A stretch of 64,000 bases of DNA from Pempheris klunzingeri (GCF_042242105.1 NC_092013.1:10475618-10539617), one strand, 5' to 3'. Shown: positions 1-39,396, counted from the first letter of the stretch. Made by a program: numbers and translations. Notes: generated by a model from the letters alone, not told the origin.

Positions 1-345
1 AAGTACCATCCTTATCTAACCATATGCAGCGACCCAGAAGCTCTGGTTTCATTTTGTCTCTCAATATATTTATATATATATATATTTATATTTCTTTTTT
101 TTTTATTTCTTAAAACAGCTGGGCGCTGGAGTTTCTATCAAACATTACTCAAACAGGAGTAAACTGTCTATTTGTTGGGGACTATTTTCAGTGGTGGATT
201 AATACACATTTGGCATGTTAGTCAGTATTTACAGCGTGTGTGTGGGATTAACACACCAGTCTTATCCTGTAAATGAGTGTATCTACTCTAAACCTATTGA
301 CATTAAAGGCACTCATTAACAAAAGTTAATTCTTTACTTTTACAG

Positions 346-12176
<11,831 letters not shown>

Positions 12177-12565
12177 AGAACATTTTGAATCCCACAAACT
12201 TTCCCCTGAGACGTATTCATGAAGGACCTGGCACAGGATATGCAATCAAAAGTCAGTAGTAGTAACAGTAGCCTATCATACAATTTCAAAAATCCAACTT
12301 GTGTGACTTTTTCACAGCTTCGTTGTCTGTTACAGGCTGACATCAAGTATTTAGGATTTGGGACATTTGCAGAAATAATAGCACTGAGTGTTGAAAACAC
12401 TAACAGAAATGAACAGATTAAAAGCTTTATTTTTCTGTTTACATTTTATAATGAACAAAGCTTTCCAAGCAAAGTTTCTAAGATCAAATGCTGTTTTGTT
12501 TGGAGTTGACCATTTATGTTTTCAGACCTCTTTTAATGATGATATATGAAATACATTTTGTACTC

Positions 12566-12571
12566 AATAAA
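12566..12571 (+). terminator. erbb3 poly(A) signal
   Basis: Canonical AATAAA about 390 bases after the erbb3 stop codon, the first such hexamer downstream, so the likely end of the transcript. Confidence 0.7.
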
Positions 12572-12599
12572 AATATTTTGAATAGCTATTTTGAAGCTC

Positions 12600-13589
12600 C
12601 AACTTTTTGTTTTTGTTGTTTTCTTCTATGGTCTTTGCCTTCATGGAGCTAAACAAATTGTAATGCATATCCTCCAGATATTGCATGTTTTACAGGGCCA
12701 GAGTGACCACCAGATGATCTGATAGGAGCTTCAAATGAAGGTGAAGAGGATGAAGAGTGAGTAGATAGAAGATAAAGTAGGGGAGGGGTGAGAGGAAGGA
12801 CAGAAAGGATGCAAGGTAACAGAGAGTAAAGACAAATACGTAAAGATGAAGAAAAGGAAAGGTGGAGAGGTAAAGGAAGGAAAATGAAACAGAGGAAGAG
12901 AAGATAGAGGAAAAGGAGGAAGATTTAATTGTTTCAAATTCAGTTTGTCCAACATGGAGCCGAAGTTAACACCTAGTCAGTTTTTCTTAAACATGATTTG
13001 TCTCAAATTAACTGACTAAACTCTTTTTTTTTTGCCATTGTTTGGGACAAACATAATAAAACTGCAAAACATCATATCACATAAGAGCTTTGTAATTGCA
13101 GGACTTTATACTGTGCTTTTGGATCATGACTCCATGTGGGGTCATTTGCAGACAAGGTCACATGAGATTTTTAATACAGTGTTTATATGTGTCACAGTAA
13201 GTCCTTCTTCTTCGACCCATCAAAAACCACCTGCACTTAACTGGGTTTAACAAAGCTGCAAAGTTCCAGTTGCTTTAATACCTTTAACAATCACTCTTCC
13301 AAGTATATTAAAGCAGACAGATATCCAGTGTCCACAACAACTATTGTCTTCTGTTTTTCATTATTGTGTCTTTGATGTTTAAAGACAGTATATACGAGAA
13401 TAAATTAAGGGAGAAATACAAAGTAAAAAAAGTGATACCTCAGTTGAATCAGTAGTTTTGTTTGATTACACTTTCAATGCTGATAAGGGCACCTGACTAT
13501 TGTTTTAAGACAAACCTGAAAAATTGTGATCCTTAAATGCTGAACTCAAAGCATCGACTTGTGCACAAGAAATATTACAGAGCAGCCCT

Positions 13590-13590
<1 letters not shown>
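12600..13590. other. Spacer between erbb3 and pa2g4
   Basis: No gene seen. The main feature is a strongly purine-biased stretch on the + strand (about 12735-12930, GGA/GAA/AGG words). The rest is AT-rich unique-looking sequence up to the GC-rich pa2g4 promoter. Confidence 0.6.
12735..12930 (+). repeat. Purine-rich (GA) low-complexity tract
   Basis: About 190 bases almost lacking C and poor in T, made of GGA, GAA and AGG words. There is no open frame of interest. The minus-strand pyrimidine frame is low complexity. Confidence 0.7.
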
Positions 13591-20770
<7,180 letters not shown>

Positions 20771-20952
20771 ACAAACACTGCCTTTCCACACATCCAAGAC
20801 CCCAAAGAGAAGCAAGAGAAAACGTCACAAATTGCCCCACACTCTCTGCCCATGACACACCCAATGGAGTTGATTTCACAAATTAAAACCAACGAATCCA
20901 TAAGAACCTCAGAATCAGCTGAATAGCTGAAAGATCCTACATGGATGATTAA

Positions 20953-21301
20953 CCCTTTACTGCACTGTTAGAAAGTATCATAGAAATGTCACTTTTTCTT
21001 TCCCCTAACGTCAGTAGAAAATAAAGAATATTTGCAAATAATTTTACATCTTTGAAAAGACGTGTTGCCAAATGTTAAGTGGGCGACTGCTGCCTGTTTT
21101 TTCAAATCTCAACTATCTTTTGGTCCTCTACATGCGTTTATTTCCTTGGATCAGTCTGTTTATGATGTCCAGCTGCAGGTGAAGGATCACTGGGTGATTG
21201 CAACAGAAACTCTGGCATCATCTGTCTGTGGCCATCGTGGACTGTGGGACGGGACGGTTCATTTAAAGGCATTTAATTAAAACACACTATGCAGTAAAGG
21301 G
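20953..21301. mobile_element. piggyBac-type MITE at the 3' end of pa2g4
   Basis: 349-bp element starting CCCTTTACTGCA and ending TGCAGTAAAGGG, perfect 12-base terminal inverted repeats. It is flanked on both sides by TTAA (20949-20952 and 21302-21305). CCC...GGG ends with a TTAA duplication are the hallmark of piggyBac elements. There is no transposase, so it is non-autonomous. It begins 183 bases after the pa2g4 stop and contains that gene's canonical poly(A) signal. Confidence 0.75.
21020..21025 (+). terminator. pa2g4 poly(A) signal, inside the MITE
   Basis: The first canonical AATAAA after the pa2g4 stop, 250 bases downstream and within the element at 20953-21301. A weaker ATTAAA occurs near 20882, before the element. 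Confidence 0.6.
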
Positions 21302-21305
21302 TTAA

Positions 21306-22655
21306 ATTATAAGATTTTCTCAATCATGAAATGACAAACTAAAAAATGTAACACAGTTGACAGTAATTACAGGGATTGTGATATAATGGAAGGATTTTCC
21401 GTCAGAGTTAATTTAGTGAGGGTTTATGGTTCATCAAGGCCCAACCACATTTTTGGCTGCAACTACAATGTTTAACCACACTAGAGTTTTTTTAAAGCAA
21501 TAACCTGAGCAGAAGACTGGGATATTTTTAAGTACAAAAGCAAAAAAAAAAAACAGTGGTAATTAGCTTGACTATAGGGAACAATACTGCTACATTTACT
21601 GCCATTCCCCTTGAATTTTATGAAAAGATAGAAATCTGTACGTTCCAATTTTGAAAAACTTTTCTATTTGCTTTACTACGTCATTAGTCTCGTGAAGCAT
21701 GAAAACTAATGCTGGTCAAGTTTGAAAAAAATGGTTTTATGGGTGTCTGTCGGTGGAGTTGGTCCAGTAAGAGATCATTTCAAGTCTGAGTTTCATAACG
21801 CGCTCTGGGACAGAGTTGGGTCACATTTGTCAACAGATGAACATGTTGAGAAAAGTAAAATCCTGCTTTGTAGCTCAATCTGTGGGCAATGGAACTTTAC
21901 ATCTATGGAAATAAAAACATTTTCATACACTCCTGTTTTCTCTTAAAGTTTCTAAGTTCAGCTTTGGAAATGTCGAGACCGCCTGCCTGCTTAAGTCCAA
22001 ATAGCGAGGGTTTAAGTTCAGAAACTGTGGTGCCAAGAGAGCATCAGTGGGAAAGGCAGGTTTGTTTTTACGTTCAAAGTGCTTCACATAAAACAAAAGC
22101 ATTGTCACAAAGTGCAAAGGAGACACATTAAAAAAGTACACTTCAGTACAATTTAGATTATAAATTAGTGAATTAAAAAGTTAAGATAGAATAAGACAAA
22201 TAAAATTACAAGAGTATGCAGTATGTATTATTAGAGTAGGATATACTCCATGCAGTAGGAATTTGTTGGCCATCAGACATTTTTCCAGCCCTAAAATACC
22301 TTTGGATGTACCATTGTATGAAATCTTGGAAGTCAATGAGCAGAACTTCATGGTAACATTTGATATTTACTGGACTTACAGAAATACTGCCATTCCTGCC
22401 TGGTGGTTTGATTGATGTTTCCAATACTTTTACCAGTTCATTAGATATTAATAACATTTGATTACACGCATCCTGATAGAGGATTTCATGTTTATTGCCT
22501 CCTGCTAAACATCAGGATGGCTTTGTGCATACATTTATTATTAGGTTAGAAAAGTTATTTCATGATCAGTTATAAGGAAAATCAAAACGAACAAAGCAAC
22601 AGTCTTATATTTCACCCAAACAAAATTAATCTTAAAGTCAATTGGAGCTTTTGGT
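21306..22655. other. Spacer downstream of pa2g4
   Basis: AT-rich sequence with no gene, RNA or repeat that I can support; short open frames here show no recognisable protein features. Confidence 0.55.
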
Positions 22656-22703
22656 CATATCCATAGACTGTATAAAACGATATACATGTACAATACTTAT
22701 ATA

Positions 22704-24347
22704 CAGTCGTATGAAAAAGTTTAGGCACCCCTCTGAGGCTGCATAATAATTTACTCTGCACAGAAAACGATCACAGTGGCATGCCATTCATTTTCTAATA
22801 AAAGCTAAGTAATGGGGTATTTTCCAGACAAAGATTTTTAGTGTAGCAATATTAAGTTGTATGAAATTGTATAAGATGTGAAAAATAGGCTGTGCAAAAA
22901 TTTGGGCACCCTTGTCATTTTGCTGATTTGAATACCTGTAACTACTTAGCACTGATAAATTGGAACACAAAATTGGTTTGGTGAGCTCATTAAGCCTTGA
23001 ACTTCATGGACAGGTGCATCCAATCATGAGAAAAGGTATTTAAGGTGGCCAATTGCAAGTTGTTCTTCTCTTTGAATCTCCTCTGAAGAGTGGCAACATG
23101 GGGGCCTCAAAACAACTCTCAAATGACCTGAAAACAAAGATTGTTCAATGTTACGGTTTAGGGGAAGGCTACAAAAAGCTATCTCAGAGATTTCAGCTGT
23201 CAGTTTCCACTGTGAGGAACATAGTGAGGAAATGGAAGACCACAGGCACAGTTGTTGTTAAGGCCAGAAGTGGCAGGCCAAGAAAAATATCAGAGAGGCA
23301 AAGGCGAAGGATGGTGAGAACAGTCAAAGACAACCCACAGACCACCTCCAAAGACCTACAACATCATCTTGCTGCAGATGGTGTCACTGTGCATCGTTGA
23401 ACAATTCAGCGCACTTTGCACAAGGAGAAGCTGTATGGGAGAGTGATGCGGAAGAAGCCTTTTCTGCACACACGCCACAAACCGAGTCGCTTGAGGTATG
23501 CAAAAGCACATTTGGACAAGCCAGCTTCATTTTGGAATAAGGTGCTGTGGACTGATGAAACAAAGATTGAGTTATTTGGTCATAACAAGGGGCGTTATGC
23601 ATGGCGGCAAAAGAAGACAGCATTCCAAGAAAAACACTTGCTACCCACAGTAAAATTTGGTGGAGGTTCCATCATGCTGTGGGGTTATGTGGCCAGTGCT
23701 GGTACTGGGAATCTTGTTTAAGTTGAGGGTCGCATGGATTCCACTCAATATCAGCAGATTCTTGAGAATAATGTTCAAGAATCAGTCACAAAGTTGAAGT
23801 TACACTGGGGCTGGATATTTCAACAAGAAAACGACCCAAAACACTGCTCAAAATCTACACAGGAATTCATGCAGAGGAACAAGTACAATGTTCTGGAACG
23901 GCCATCCCAGTCCCCAGACCTGAATATTATTGAAAATCTGTGGGATGATTTGAAGCAGGCTGTCCACGCTCGGCAACCATCAAACCGAACTGAACTGGAG
24001 ATGTTTTGTAAGGAGGAATGGTCGAAAATCCCTTCATCCAGAATCCAGACACTGATTAGGGGCTATAGGAACCATCTAAGGCTGTTATTTTGGCAAAAGG
24101 AGGCTCTACCAAATATTGATGTGATTTTTCTGTTGGGGTGCCCAAATTTATGCACCTGTCTAATTTTGTTTTGATGCATATTGCACATTTTCTGTTAATC
24201 CAATAAAACTCATTTCACTACTGAAATATTACTGTGTCCATCAGTTATTTGATAAATCAAAATGAAATTGCTGCTCCAAACACCTCATGATTTAGAAATG
24301 AAAATAATGGAAATTGTCAGGGGTGCCCAAACTTTTTCATACGACTG
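22704..24347 (+). mobile_element. Tc1/mariner element with decayed transposase
   Basis: 1,644-bp element with terminal inverted repeats beginning CAGTCGTATGAAAAAGTTT; the 3' end reads as the inverse, ending AAACTTTTTCATACGACTG. It is flanked by TA on both sides (22702-22703, 24348-24349), the Tc1 target duplication. It encloses a transposase relic on the + strand and lies between pa2g4 and rpl41. Confidence 0.9.
23098..24174 (+). pseudogene. Tc1-like transposase, two premature stops
   Basis: One continuous frame of about 359 codons interrupted by TGA at 23398-23400 (probably from CGA) and TAA at 23719-23721. Seen: an N-terminal paired-like helix-turn-helix region (LSQRFQLSVSTVRNIV), an AT-hook-like GRPRK segment, and the DDE catalytic blocks WTDETKIELFGHN, QQENDPKHCSKS and SPDLNIIENLWDDLK, a DD34E arrangement. 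There are no frameshifts, so the copy is relatively young but inactive. Confidence 0.9.
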
Positions 24348-24779
24348 TAATATCTATACAGTCTAAGGCCATATCACACAGTCTTTATCATCGTAGTAAA
24401 GTTCCACAGTTTGCTTTCTATCGAAGATTTCACTGTTTGGTGGTCAATAAGCTCCAGATAAGCTTTAAAATGAACCTTGAGCTGAGATTGTACTGAGAGC
24501 TGCTGGCTCCAAGAATGAACTTTGCTTCTTCTTATAAAGTCAAATACCATCATTTTTAAGGTTAATTCAGTAGTTACAGATGTAACTATAATGTGGAAAA
24601 AACCACCTTTGAAAACCAAACTCCACATCTTTTTATATCCAGGACCTTTGTCATAAAAACAGACCTGACTATTGAAACTACTTCACTTTGTTCCCTCTCG
24701 AGAGAGTTTAAGAAAGGTGCAGTACCGCCATTCAAACTACATTTCCCAGCGTGCTAACACAGCACGGTTGGCGCCTGAA

Positions 24780-24854
24780 CATGACGTCAGCGCCCCTATA
24801 AAAGCCGCCATTTTTTTCGTCACATCCTCTTTCCGTTGCTCTTCTCGCTTTGAG
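24780..24854 (+). promoter_or_regulatory. rpl41 promoter and TOP-type first exon
   Basis: A perfect CRE palindrome TGACGTCA at 24782-24789, then a TATA-like CTATAAAAG at 24796-24804, then a pyrimidine tract (cctctttccgttgctcttct, from about 24826) typical of the 5' terminal oligopyrimidine start of ribosomal protein mRNAs. The noncoding first exon ends at 24854 before the donor gtagga. The next exon starts at 24955. Confidence 0.75.
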
Positions 24855-24968
24855 GTAGGAAACCTGCGGCTCTGCTAAACTGAATCCTAATTAATCTTAA
24901 AGATTTTCAAATCATCCGCAGCCACTGATCATTTTATTTGTCTTCTTTTCACAGAAACTCTCCACACG

Positions 24969-26415
24969 ATGAGAGCCAAGGTAAGTTAACCTGCCAGAGT
25001 CTGTTTTTTTAGTGTTTCTTTATCCTGTTCCTGCTGCAGCAAATGCTGCTAGCTAGCATCAGAGCAACACCTCCTTTGCTTCTTCAGTTCATCTGTTGTT
25101 TCTAAAATATATTCTGCTTTCCTGTGTCTCTTCTTCAGCCATTCTAACAATGCAAATAACAAACTGTTAATATAAGACTCGTGAAAGCTACTGTAAACGC
25201 TTTTGTCGCTGAAAGGCCCACTTTGGTGCATGCTATGTTAGCATGGCAGCATGTAATGAGCCGAGGTAGCTGTTGTATGGTGAAAGATCCCCTTCTTGTA
25301 GATGACTGACATTAATGGTAATGTTGTTCAAATTTTAGTTTTCCTGTGTAGAGTTCCAGTGTTTTCTCTGCAGCATAACAAGCATGCTGGCTGTCAATGA
25401 GTAGGAGGCCACTCAAATGTGCTTAAACTGTTCTGTACACTGACAAATGTCCCTCTTATCTTCTAGTGGAGGAAGAAGCGTATGCGCAGGTAAGAATCAC
25501 TTTGATCCACTTCATAGGTTTAAGTGTTTTGAGGGTTTTTACTGTTAAAAAAGCTGGTGTGCATGCTTGTCAGGAAACTCACGTAAGTGCTTTTGTCATA
25601 ACTACTGTGGGCTGGCTATAACTTCATTTCCCTGGTTTCAAATTAATTATTGGCCCATGATTAATAAGGGCCATTTATTGAAACTTGCATATTTAACAGC
25701 CAGAATCAGGAGTGTTGGACCTTTTTTAAATGTAAGATGTCAAGTGATGATTTGACACCATGTTGGTCTTACAATGCTCACCCATAAATTTATTTACTCA
25801 GTTTGTGTAGTACTAAAGGCAGTGCAGGTACCATTACAAACATGCACATGGCCTTAGACGTATTAAAGGATCCACGATCAGTTGCAACTTGGTAGGTGGA
25901 TCAATGGCTTTAAGTTTAACAATTTCTTTTTAAATGACCATTTGTTTCCTGTCCATGGCTTTAAAGCACAACTCGTGGGAGGAAGATCAGTCTTATCTAT
26001 AAATATAAAAGTTGCCATGGATGAGTTCTTGCAGTTTGACCACTTGAATAATTTTAAGTCACTCCTAATACAGAACTTACTTTGTAGTAAAAATCTGGGA
26101 TGAAATGACAAAAGCAAAGTGTGTGTGCAAGTTCTTTACAGTGATATTTGTCAGTATTGTACCAAAGTGTCAACACTGACTGTAGATTTTAATACCTCAC
26201 CTTTCAATTTACAACCTCATTGCAATGTCCAATTTGGCATCAAATTAATCCCTAAATTATCTGTTCATAGTTTAGGGATAGCAAACATGAAAGCTTCAAA
26301 TATGTACTATTAAATTGGCATTGAGCATCAAACTTGTATATTTTCCTGACTGTTGCTTTTTGTTACCAATAGGCTGAAGCGTAAGAGGAGAAAGATGAGG
26401 CAGAGGTCCAAGTAA
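24969..26415 (+). CDS. rpl41: Ribosomal protein eL41 (25 residues)
   Basis: The smallest protein of the large ribosomal subunit, an arginine/lysine-rich helix at the subunit interface. Three coding exons, 24969-24980, 25467-25489 and 26373-26415, sum to 25 codons plus stop. The reading MRAKWRKKRMRR then LKRKRRKMRQRSK agrees with the vertebrate protein as I know it. A 14-base 5' UTR segment (24955-24968) precedes the ATG, and a noncoding TOP exon lies at about 24826-24854, so expression should follow growth-dependent TOP-mRNA translation control. The gene follows pa2g4 as in human 12q13, but a Tc1 element separates them here. Its coding exons are too short to be found by length. Confidence 0.96.
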
Positions 26416-26671
26416 GCCCTCATCCCCACCAGCTGTGGCCCTGTCGGAGCCTTTCCAGACGACGGACGCATGTGGTTGAAGTGGAGCCTCCCATCAGTGG
26501 AAGAAAGGCCTCAAACCCTGATTTCAGATGACTGTGCCCCTCATGGAGCCGGCTGTGAATGTCTGATTGGAAGATGGCAAAGACGCTGGACGGATCTCAA
26601 CATCAGAACTGCAGCTGTTTTGTTCATGGACCTTAAAACACGTTTACCAACTGTCACCTGGTGTATTGAAC

Positions 26672-26677
26672 AATAAA
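26672..26677 (+). terminator. rpl41 poly(A) signal
   Basis: AATAAA 257 bases after the rpl41 stop, followed by AT-rich sequence. Confidence 0.75.
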
Positions 26678-26699
26678 AACTGTTTAAAATTTACCACAA

Positions 26700-27760
26700 G
26701 TTTCAGCCACTTATTTAACCATCACAGGACTTTAATGTAGGTGTCCTGTGTATTTACTGAATCTGAATTTATTCCATCCCAGCATGGAGTGATTGGTCAC
26801 ATGCATACCTCTGGTTTTCTCTCCAGTGTCAGTTGGGTGACTTTCAATCACATTTGCTATATAAAGCAAGTTTAAATGAAGCTGTGTTTAGAGTATGAAA
26901 AGTTACTTGGCACAAACATTTAGCAACCTATTCAGGCCATTGAAGAATATTAAATGAGATGTAAATGAAAGCCTGAAGTGATGAGTCCATATTTAGCACA
27001 ATGCTGTCAATGTACTGAGCAATTGCACTGCATAGTTATTTGGTTTAAACAGTTACAATAACTGTCATTAGTGTCCTTATTAAGGGATCTAGGACAAAAT
27101 AAACAGGTAGTTTCTCACTGGTCAGGTGTGGGACCAGTTATTTCATACTTTTATCTTGCCTTAATCTTGTATGTTTTTAATGTACAATCTTAATTTCTAA
27201 CATCTAGTGCTAACAAGGGAAAAGTATGAATACTCAAGTAAAGGTACCTCAAAATTGTATTCAAGTGTAGTGCTTGAGTAAAAGTACTTCATTAGTTTCC
27301 ACCAAAGATCTTGCATCTGTGTGTATGTGTTTAATGAGTTTAAGAGACGACGTGTCACACCTTTGTTTTAGTCAGATTGTTTTTGTTTTTCCTGTTTGTC
27401 TGCTATTAAGGACGATGTTGAACAAAACCTTATAAACAGATACATTCAATGGTTTTTCTTTATCTTTATAATGTTCTACATTGCACTTTAATATTAAAGA
27501 CAAGTGTTAGTTGAAAACCATTCTAGGCGACTATTTCATGAAGCTGACAGAGAGAAGACTGTGCAAAGCTGCCATCAAAGCAAAATTTGGCTACTTTGAA
27601 GAATCTAAAACATAAAACATATTCTGGTCTGTTTAACCCTTTTTGTCAACTACATTATGTGTTCCTTCATAGTTTTTATGTCTTTAATATTCATCTACAA
27701 ATTGGGAAATAATAAATGAGAAGATGTGTTAAAACACTTGACTGGAACTGTAAATACCTA
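26700..27760. other. Spacer between rpl41 and the LINE tail
   Basis: No gene seen. At 27225-27308 lies a fragment of the dispersed repeat also found at 3480-3800 and 46180-46600; its tail reads 'cttgagtaaaagtacttcat' followed by 'tttccacca'. The rest is AT-rich. Confidence 0.55.
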
Positions 27761-27761
27761 A

Positions 27762-27980
27762 GATAAGATAAGATAAACCTTTATTTGTCCCACATTGGGG
27801 AAATTTGCAAACAGTGCAACAACAGTGCAAAGATAAGTTAAAGAACAGGTGCCTATATAAGCTTAATATAATATGAATAGTATAAAAAAGCTATGCAGTA
27901 TATACAAATATAACAAAGAGATTGCACTGTAGTAGAATGAAGTGATGAATTATTGCACCAGTCAGAAAATCAGTATCACA
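27762..27980 (-). repeat. 3' tail of an L2-type LINE, inverted
   Basis: A GATAA pentamer repeat followed by 'cctttatttgtcccacattg' and 'gggaaatttg' is the reverse complement of the usual fish L2 3' end (AATTTCCCC...AATAAAGG plus TTATC repeats). Only the untranslated tail is present. A TACA microsatellite follows it. Confidence 0.65.
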
Positions 27981-27998
27981 TACATACATACATACATA

Positions 27999-29608
27999 CA
28001 GGTGCTGGTCATATAATTAGAATATCATGAAAAAGTTGATTTATTTCAGTAATTCCATTCAAAAAGTGAAATTTGTATATTAGATTCATTCATTACACAC
28101 AGACTGATATATTTCAAGTGTTTATTTCTTTTAATTTTGATGATTATAACTGACAACTAATGAAAAACCCAAATTCAGTATCTCAGAAAATTAGAATATT
28201 GTGGAAAGGTTCAATATTGATGGTGCCGCACTCTAATCAGCTAATTAACTCAAAACACCTGCAAAGGCCTTTAAATGGTCTCTCAGTCTAGTTCTGTAGG
28301 CTACACACTCATGGGGAAGACTGCTGACCTGACAGTTGTCCAAAAGATGACCATTGACACCTTGCACAAGGAGGGCAAGACACAAAAGGTCATTGCTAAA
28401 GAGGCTGGCTGTTCACAGAGCTCTGTGTCCAAGCACATTAATAGAGAGGCGAAGGGAAGGAAAAGATGTGGCAGAAAAAAGCGTACAAGCAATAGGGATA
28501 ACCGCACCCTGGAGAGGATTGTGAAACAAAACCCATTCAAAAATGTGGGGGAGATTCACAAAGAGTGGACTGCAGCTGGAGTCAGTGCTTCAAGAACCAC
28601 CACGCACAGACGTATGCAAGACATGGGTTTCAGCTGTCGCATTCCTTGTGTCAAGCCACTCTTGAACAAGAGACAGCATCACAAGCGTCTCACCTGGGCT
28701 AAAGACAAAAAGGACTGGACTGCTGCTGAGTGGTCCAAAGTTATGTTCTTTGATGAAAGTAAATTTTGCATGTCCTTTGGAAATCAAGGTTCCAGAGTCT
28801 GGAGGAAGAGAGGAGAGGCACAGAATCCACGTTGCTTGAGGTCGAGTGTAAAGTTTCCACAGTCAGTGATGGTTTGGGGTGCTGGTGTTGGTCCACTGTG
28901 TTTTCTTAGGTCCAAGGTCAACGCAGTCGTCTACCAGGAAGTTTTAGAGCACTTCATGCTTCCTGCTGCTGACTAACTTTATGGAGATGCAGATTTCATT
29001 TTCCAGCAGGACTTGGCACCTGCACACAGTGCCAAAGCTACCAGTACCTGGTTTAAGGACTATGGTATCCCTGTTCTTAATTGGCCAGCAAACTCGCCTG
29101 ACCTTAACCCCATAGAAAATCTATGGGGATATTGTGAAGAGGAAAATGCGATACGCCAGAGCCAACAATGCAGAAGAGCTGAAGGCCACTATCAGAGCAA
29201 CCTGGGCTCTCATAACACCTGAGCAGTGCCAAAGACCGATCGACTCCATGCCACGCCGCATTGCTGCAGTAATTCAGGCCAAAGGAGCCCCAACTAAGTA
29301 TTGAGTGCTGTACATGCTCATACTTTTCATGTTCATGCCTTTCAGTTGGCCAACATTTCTAGAAATCTTTTTTTTGTATTAGTCTTAAGTAATATTCTAA
29401 TTTTCTGAGATACTAAATTTGGGTTTTTCATTAGTTGTCAGTTATAATCATCAAAATTAAAAGAAATAAACACTTGAAATATATCAGTCTGTGTGTAATG
29501 AATGAATAAAAATAATACAAATAAAAATATACAAATTTCACTTTTTGAATGGAATTACTGAAATAAATCAACTTTTTCATGATATTCTAATTATATGACC
29601 AGCACCTG
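27999..29608 (+). mobile_element. Tc1/mariner element with long inverted repeats
   Basis: 1,610-bp element beginning CAGGTGCTGGTCATATAATT and ending in its inverse, with TA at both borders. The terminal inverted repeats extend about 200 bases on each side (27999-28200 against about 29395-29608), far longer than those of the first Tc1 element. It sits in a TACA microsatellite next to the LINE tail. Confidence 0.9.
28311..29304 (+). pseudogene. Tc1-like transposase with a stop and a frameshift
   Basis: Starts at an ATG reading MGKTADLTVVQKMTID and continues through a helix-turn-helix segment (VIAKEAGCSQSSVSKHI), a GRKKR AT-hook-like block and the first catalytic block FFDESKF. A TAA at 28974-28976 interrupts it. 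The second block ([11 protein letters not shown]) and third ([12 protein letters not shown]) follow in the same frame. About position 29127 a one-base insertion shifts the frame; the C-terminal part then runs to TGA at 29302-29304. Inactive copy of a DD34E transposase. Confidence 0.9.
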
Positions 29609-29699
29609 TATGTACATACACACTGGGACGTTTAAAGGAGGACACACAGTCTCAGTGGATTATTGATATCTGATCTGAGTTCTTGTTGAGTCTCGGCTG

Positions 29700-29783
29700 G
29701 TCGCCAGAGGGCGCTCTGGCTCCGTGCTAATGCTGCAGGGTGAGACACCGTAGAAGAAGAGTGAGTATTGTAAACACAAGGAT
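29700..29783 (+). promoter_or_regulatory. crbn promoter region with CTCF-like site
   Basis: CGCCAGAGGGCGCTCT at about 29702-29717 resembles the CTCF core (CCASYAGRGGGCGC). It lies within a near-palindrome about 70 bases before the cereblon start codon. No TATA box. The start site is not visible. Confidence 0.4.
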
Positions 29784-38705
<8,922 letters not shown>

Positions 38706-39390
38706 CGTTGGACCATCATTCCCCTTGTTAAAGAAAAACCTGCACACCCTCCAAGCCTAGATCTTCTCTGGCTGTGATTACTCTTAGTAATCAATGCATC
38801 ACACACCGCCTGTCACCCCTGGCAGCAAATCCATCATATAGCAGAAGTCATTTGGCCTTTAAATTGCACTCTAAGAGCAGATTGTGAAGCGGACAGAGGC
38901 CGTAATTGTTCTTAATGGTTTTTAAAATGTGGCGCAGCAGGGAGACAAGGTGAGAAAGAAATGGAGAATAACAGATTGAACAGAATGATTCAATGACATG
39001 TGGTAACATCCTAGCATGCAGCCCCCCCGATCTGCACCACTGCACCGCTGATTTCTCAGTAGCTGCAGACACACACACAAACACAAACGCTATGCTTGAT
39101 GCATAATTCCCCTTCTACTCCTTTCGTCTGTATGATGGAGAGTATGGCTGCATGCACATGAGATAGAGATACCACTGGCAGGCAGATTGAGTTGGCCACT
39201 TTAATCTGTTGTAAAACCAACCATTCAATTTTAATTCAGTTAGCATTCAGATCCTTTGAGGGTTTGTCAGATGTGTTTTCTGATGTACTGTAATTGCAGC
39301 TGCCATAGGTCAGTGGGAGACGCTGTTTGAATGAAAGTGCGTTCATATATGTGTGGATCTGCCACTATAGGGGATATTTTGAATCATGGA

Positions 39391-39396
39391 AATAAA
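39391..39396 (+). terminator. Candidate crbn poly(A) signal
   Basis: AATAAA about 690 bases after the crbn stop, the first clear canonical hexamer downstream. Confidence 0.5.

Larger units (their letters stand above)
22656..24376. repeat. Small palindromic repeat split by a Tc1 insertion
   Basis: 'tatccatagactgtata' (about 22658-22674) on the left and 'tatacagtctaaggccata' (about 24356-24374) on the right are inverted copies of each other, lying just outside the Tc1 ends. They look like the two arms of a short fold-back element whose centre was the Tc1 target. Confidence 0.45.

Noticed and set aside
27981-28000. Short TACA direct repeats considered as a CRISPR-like or satellite array.
   Set aside because: A plain tetranucleotide microsatellite that served as the Tc1 insertion site; no spacers.
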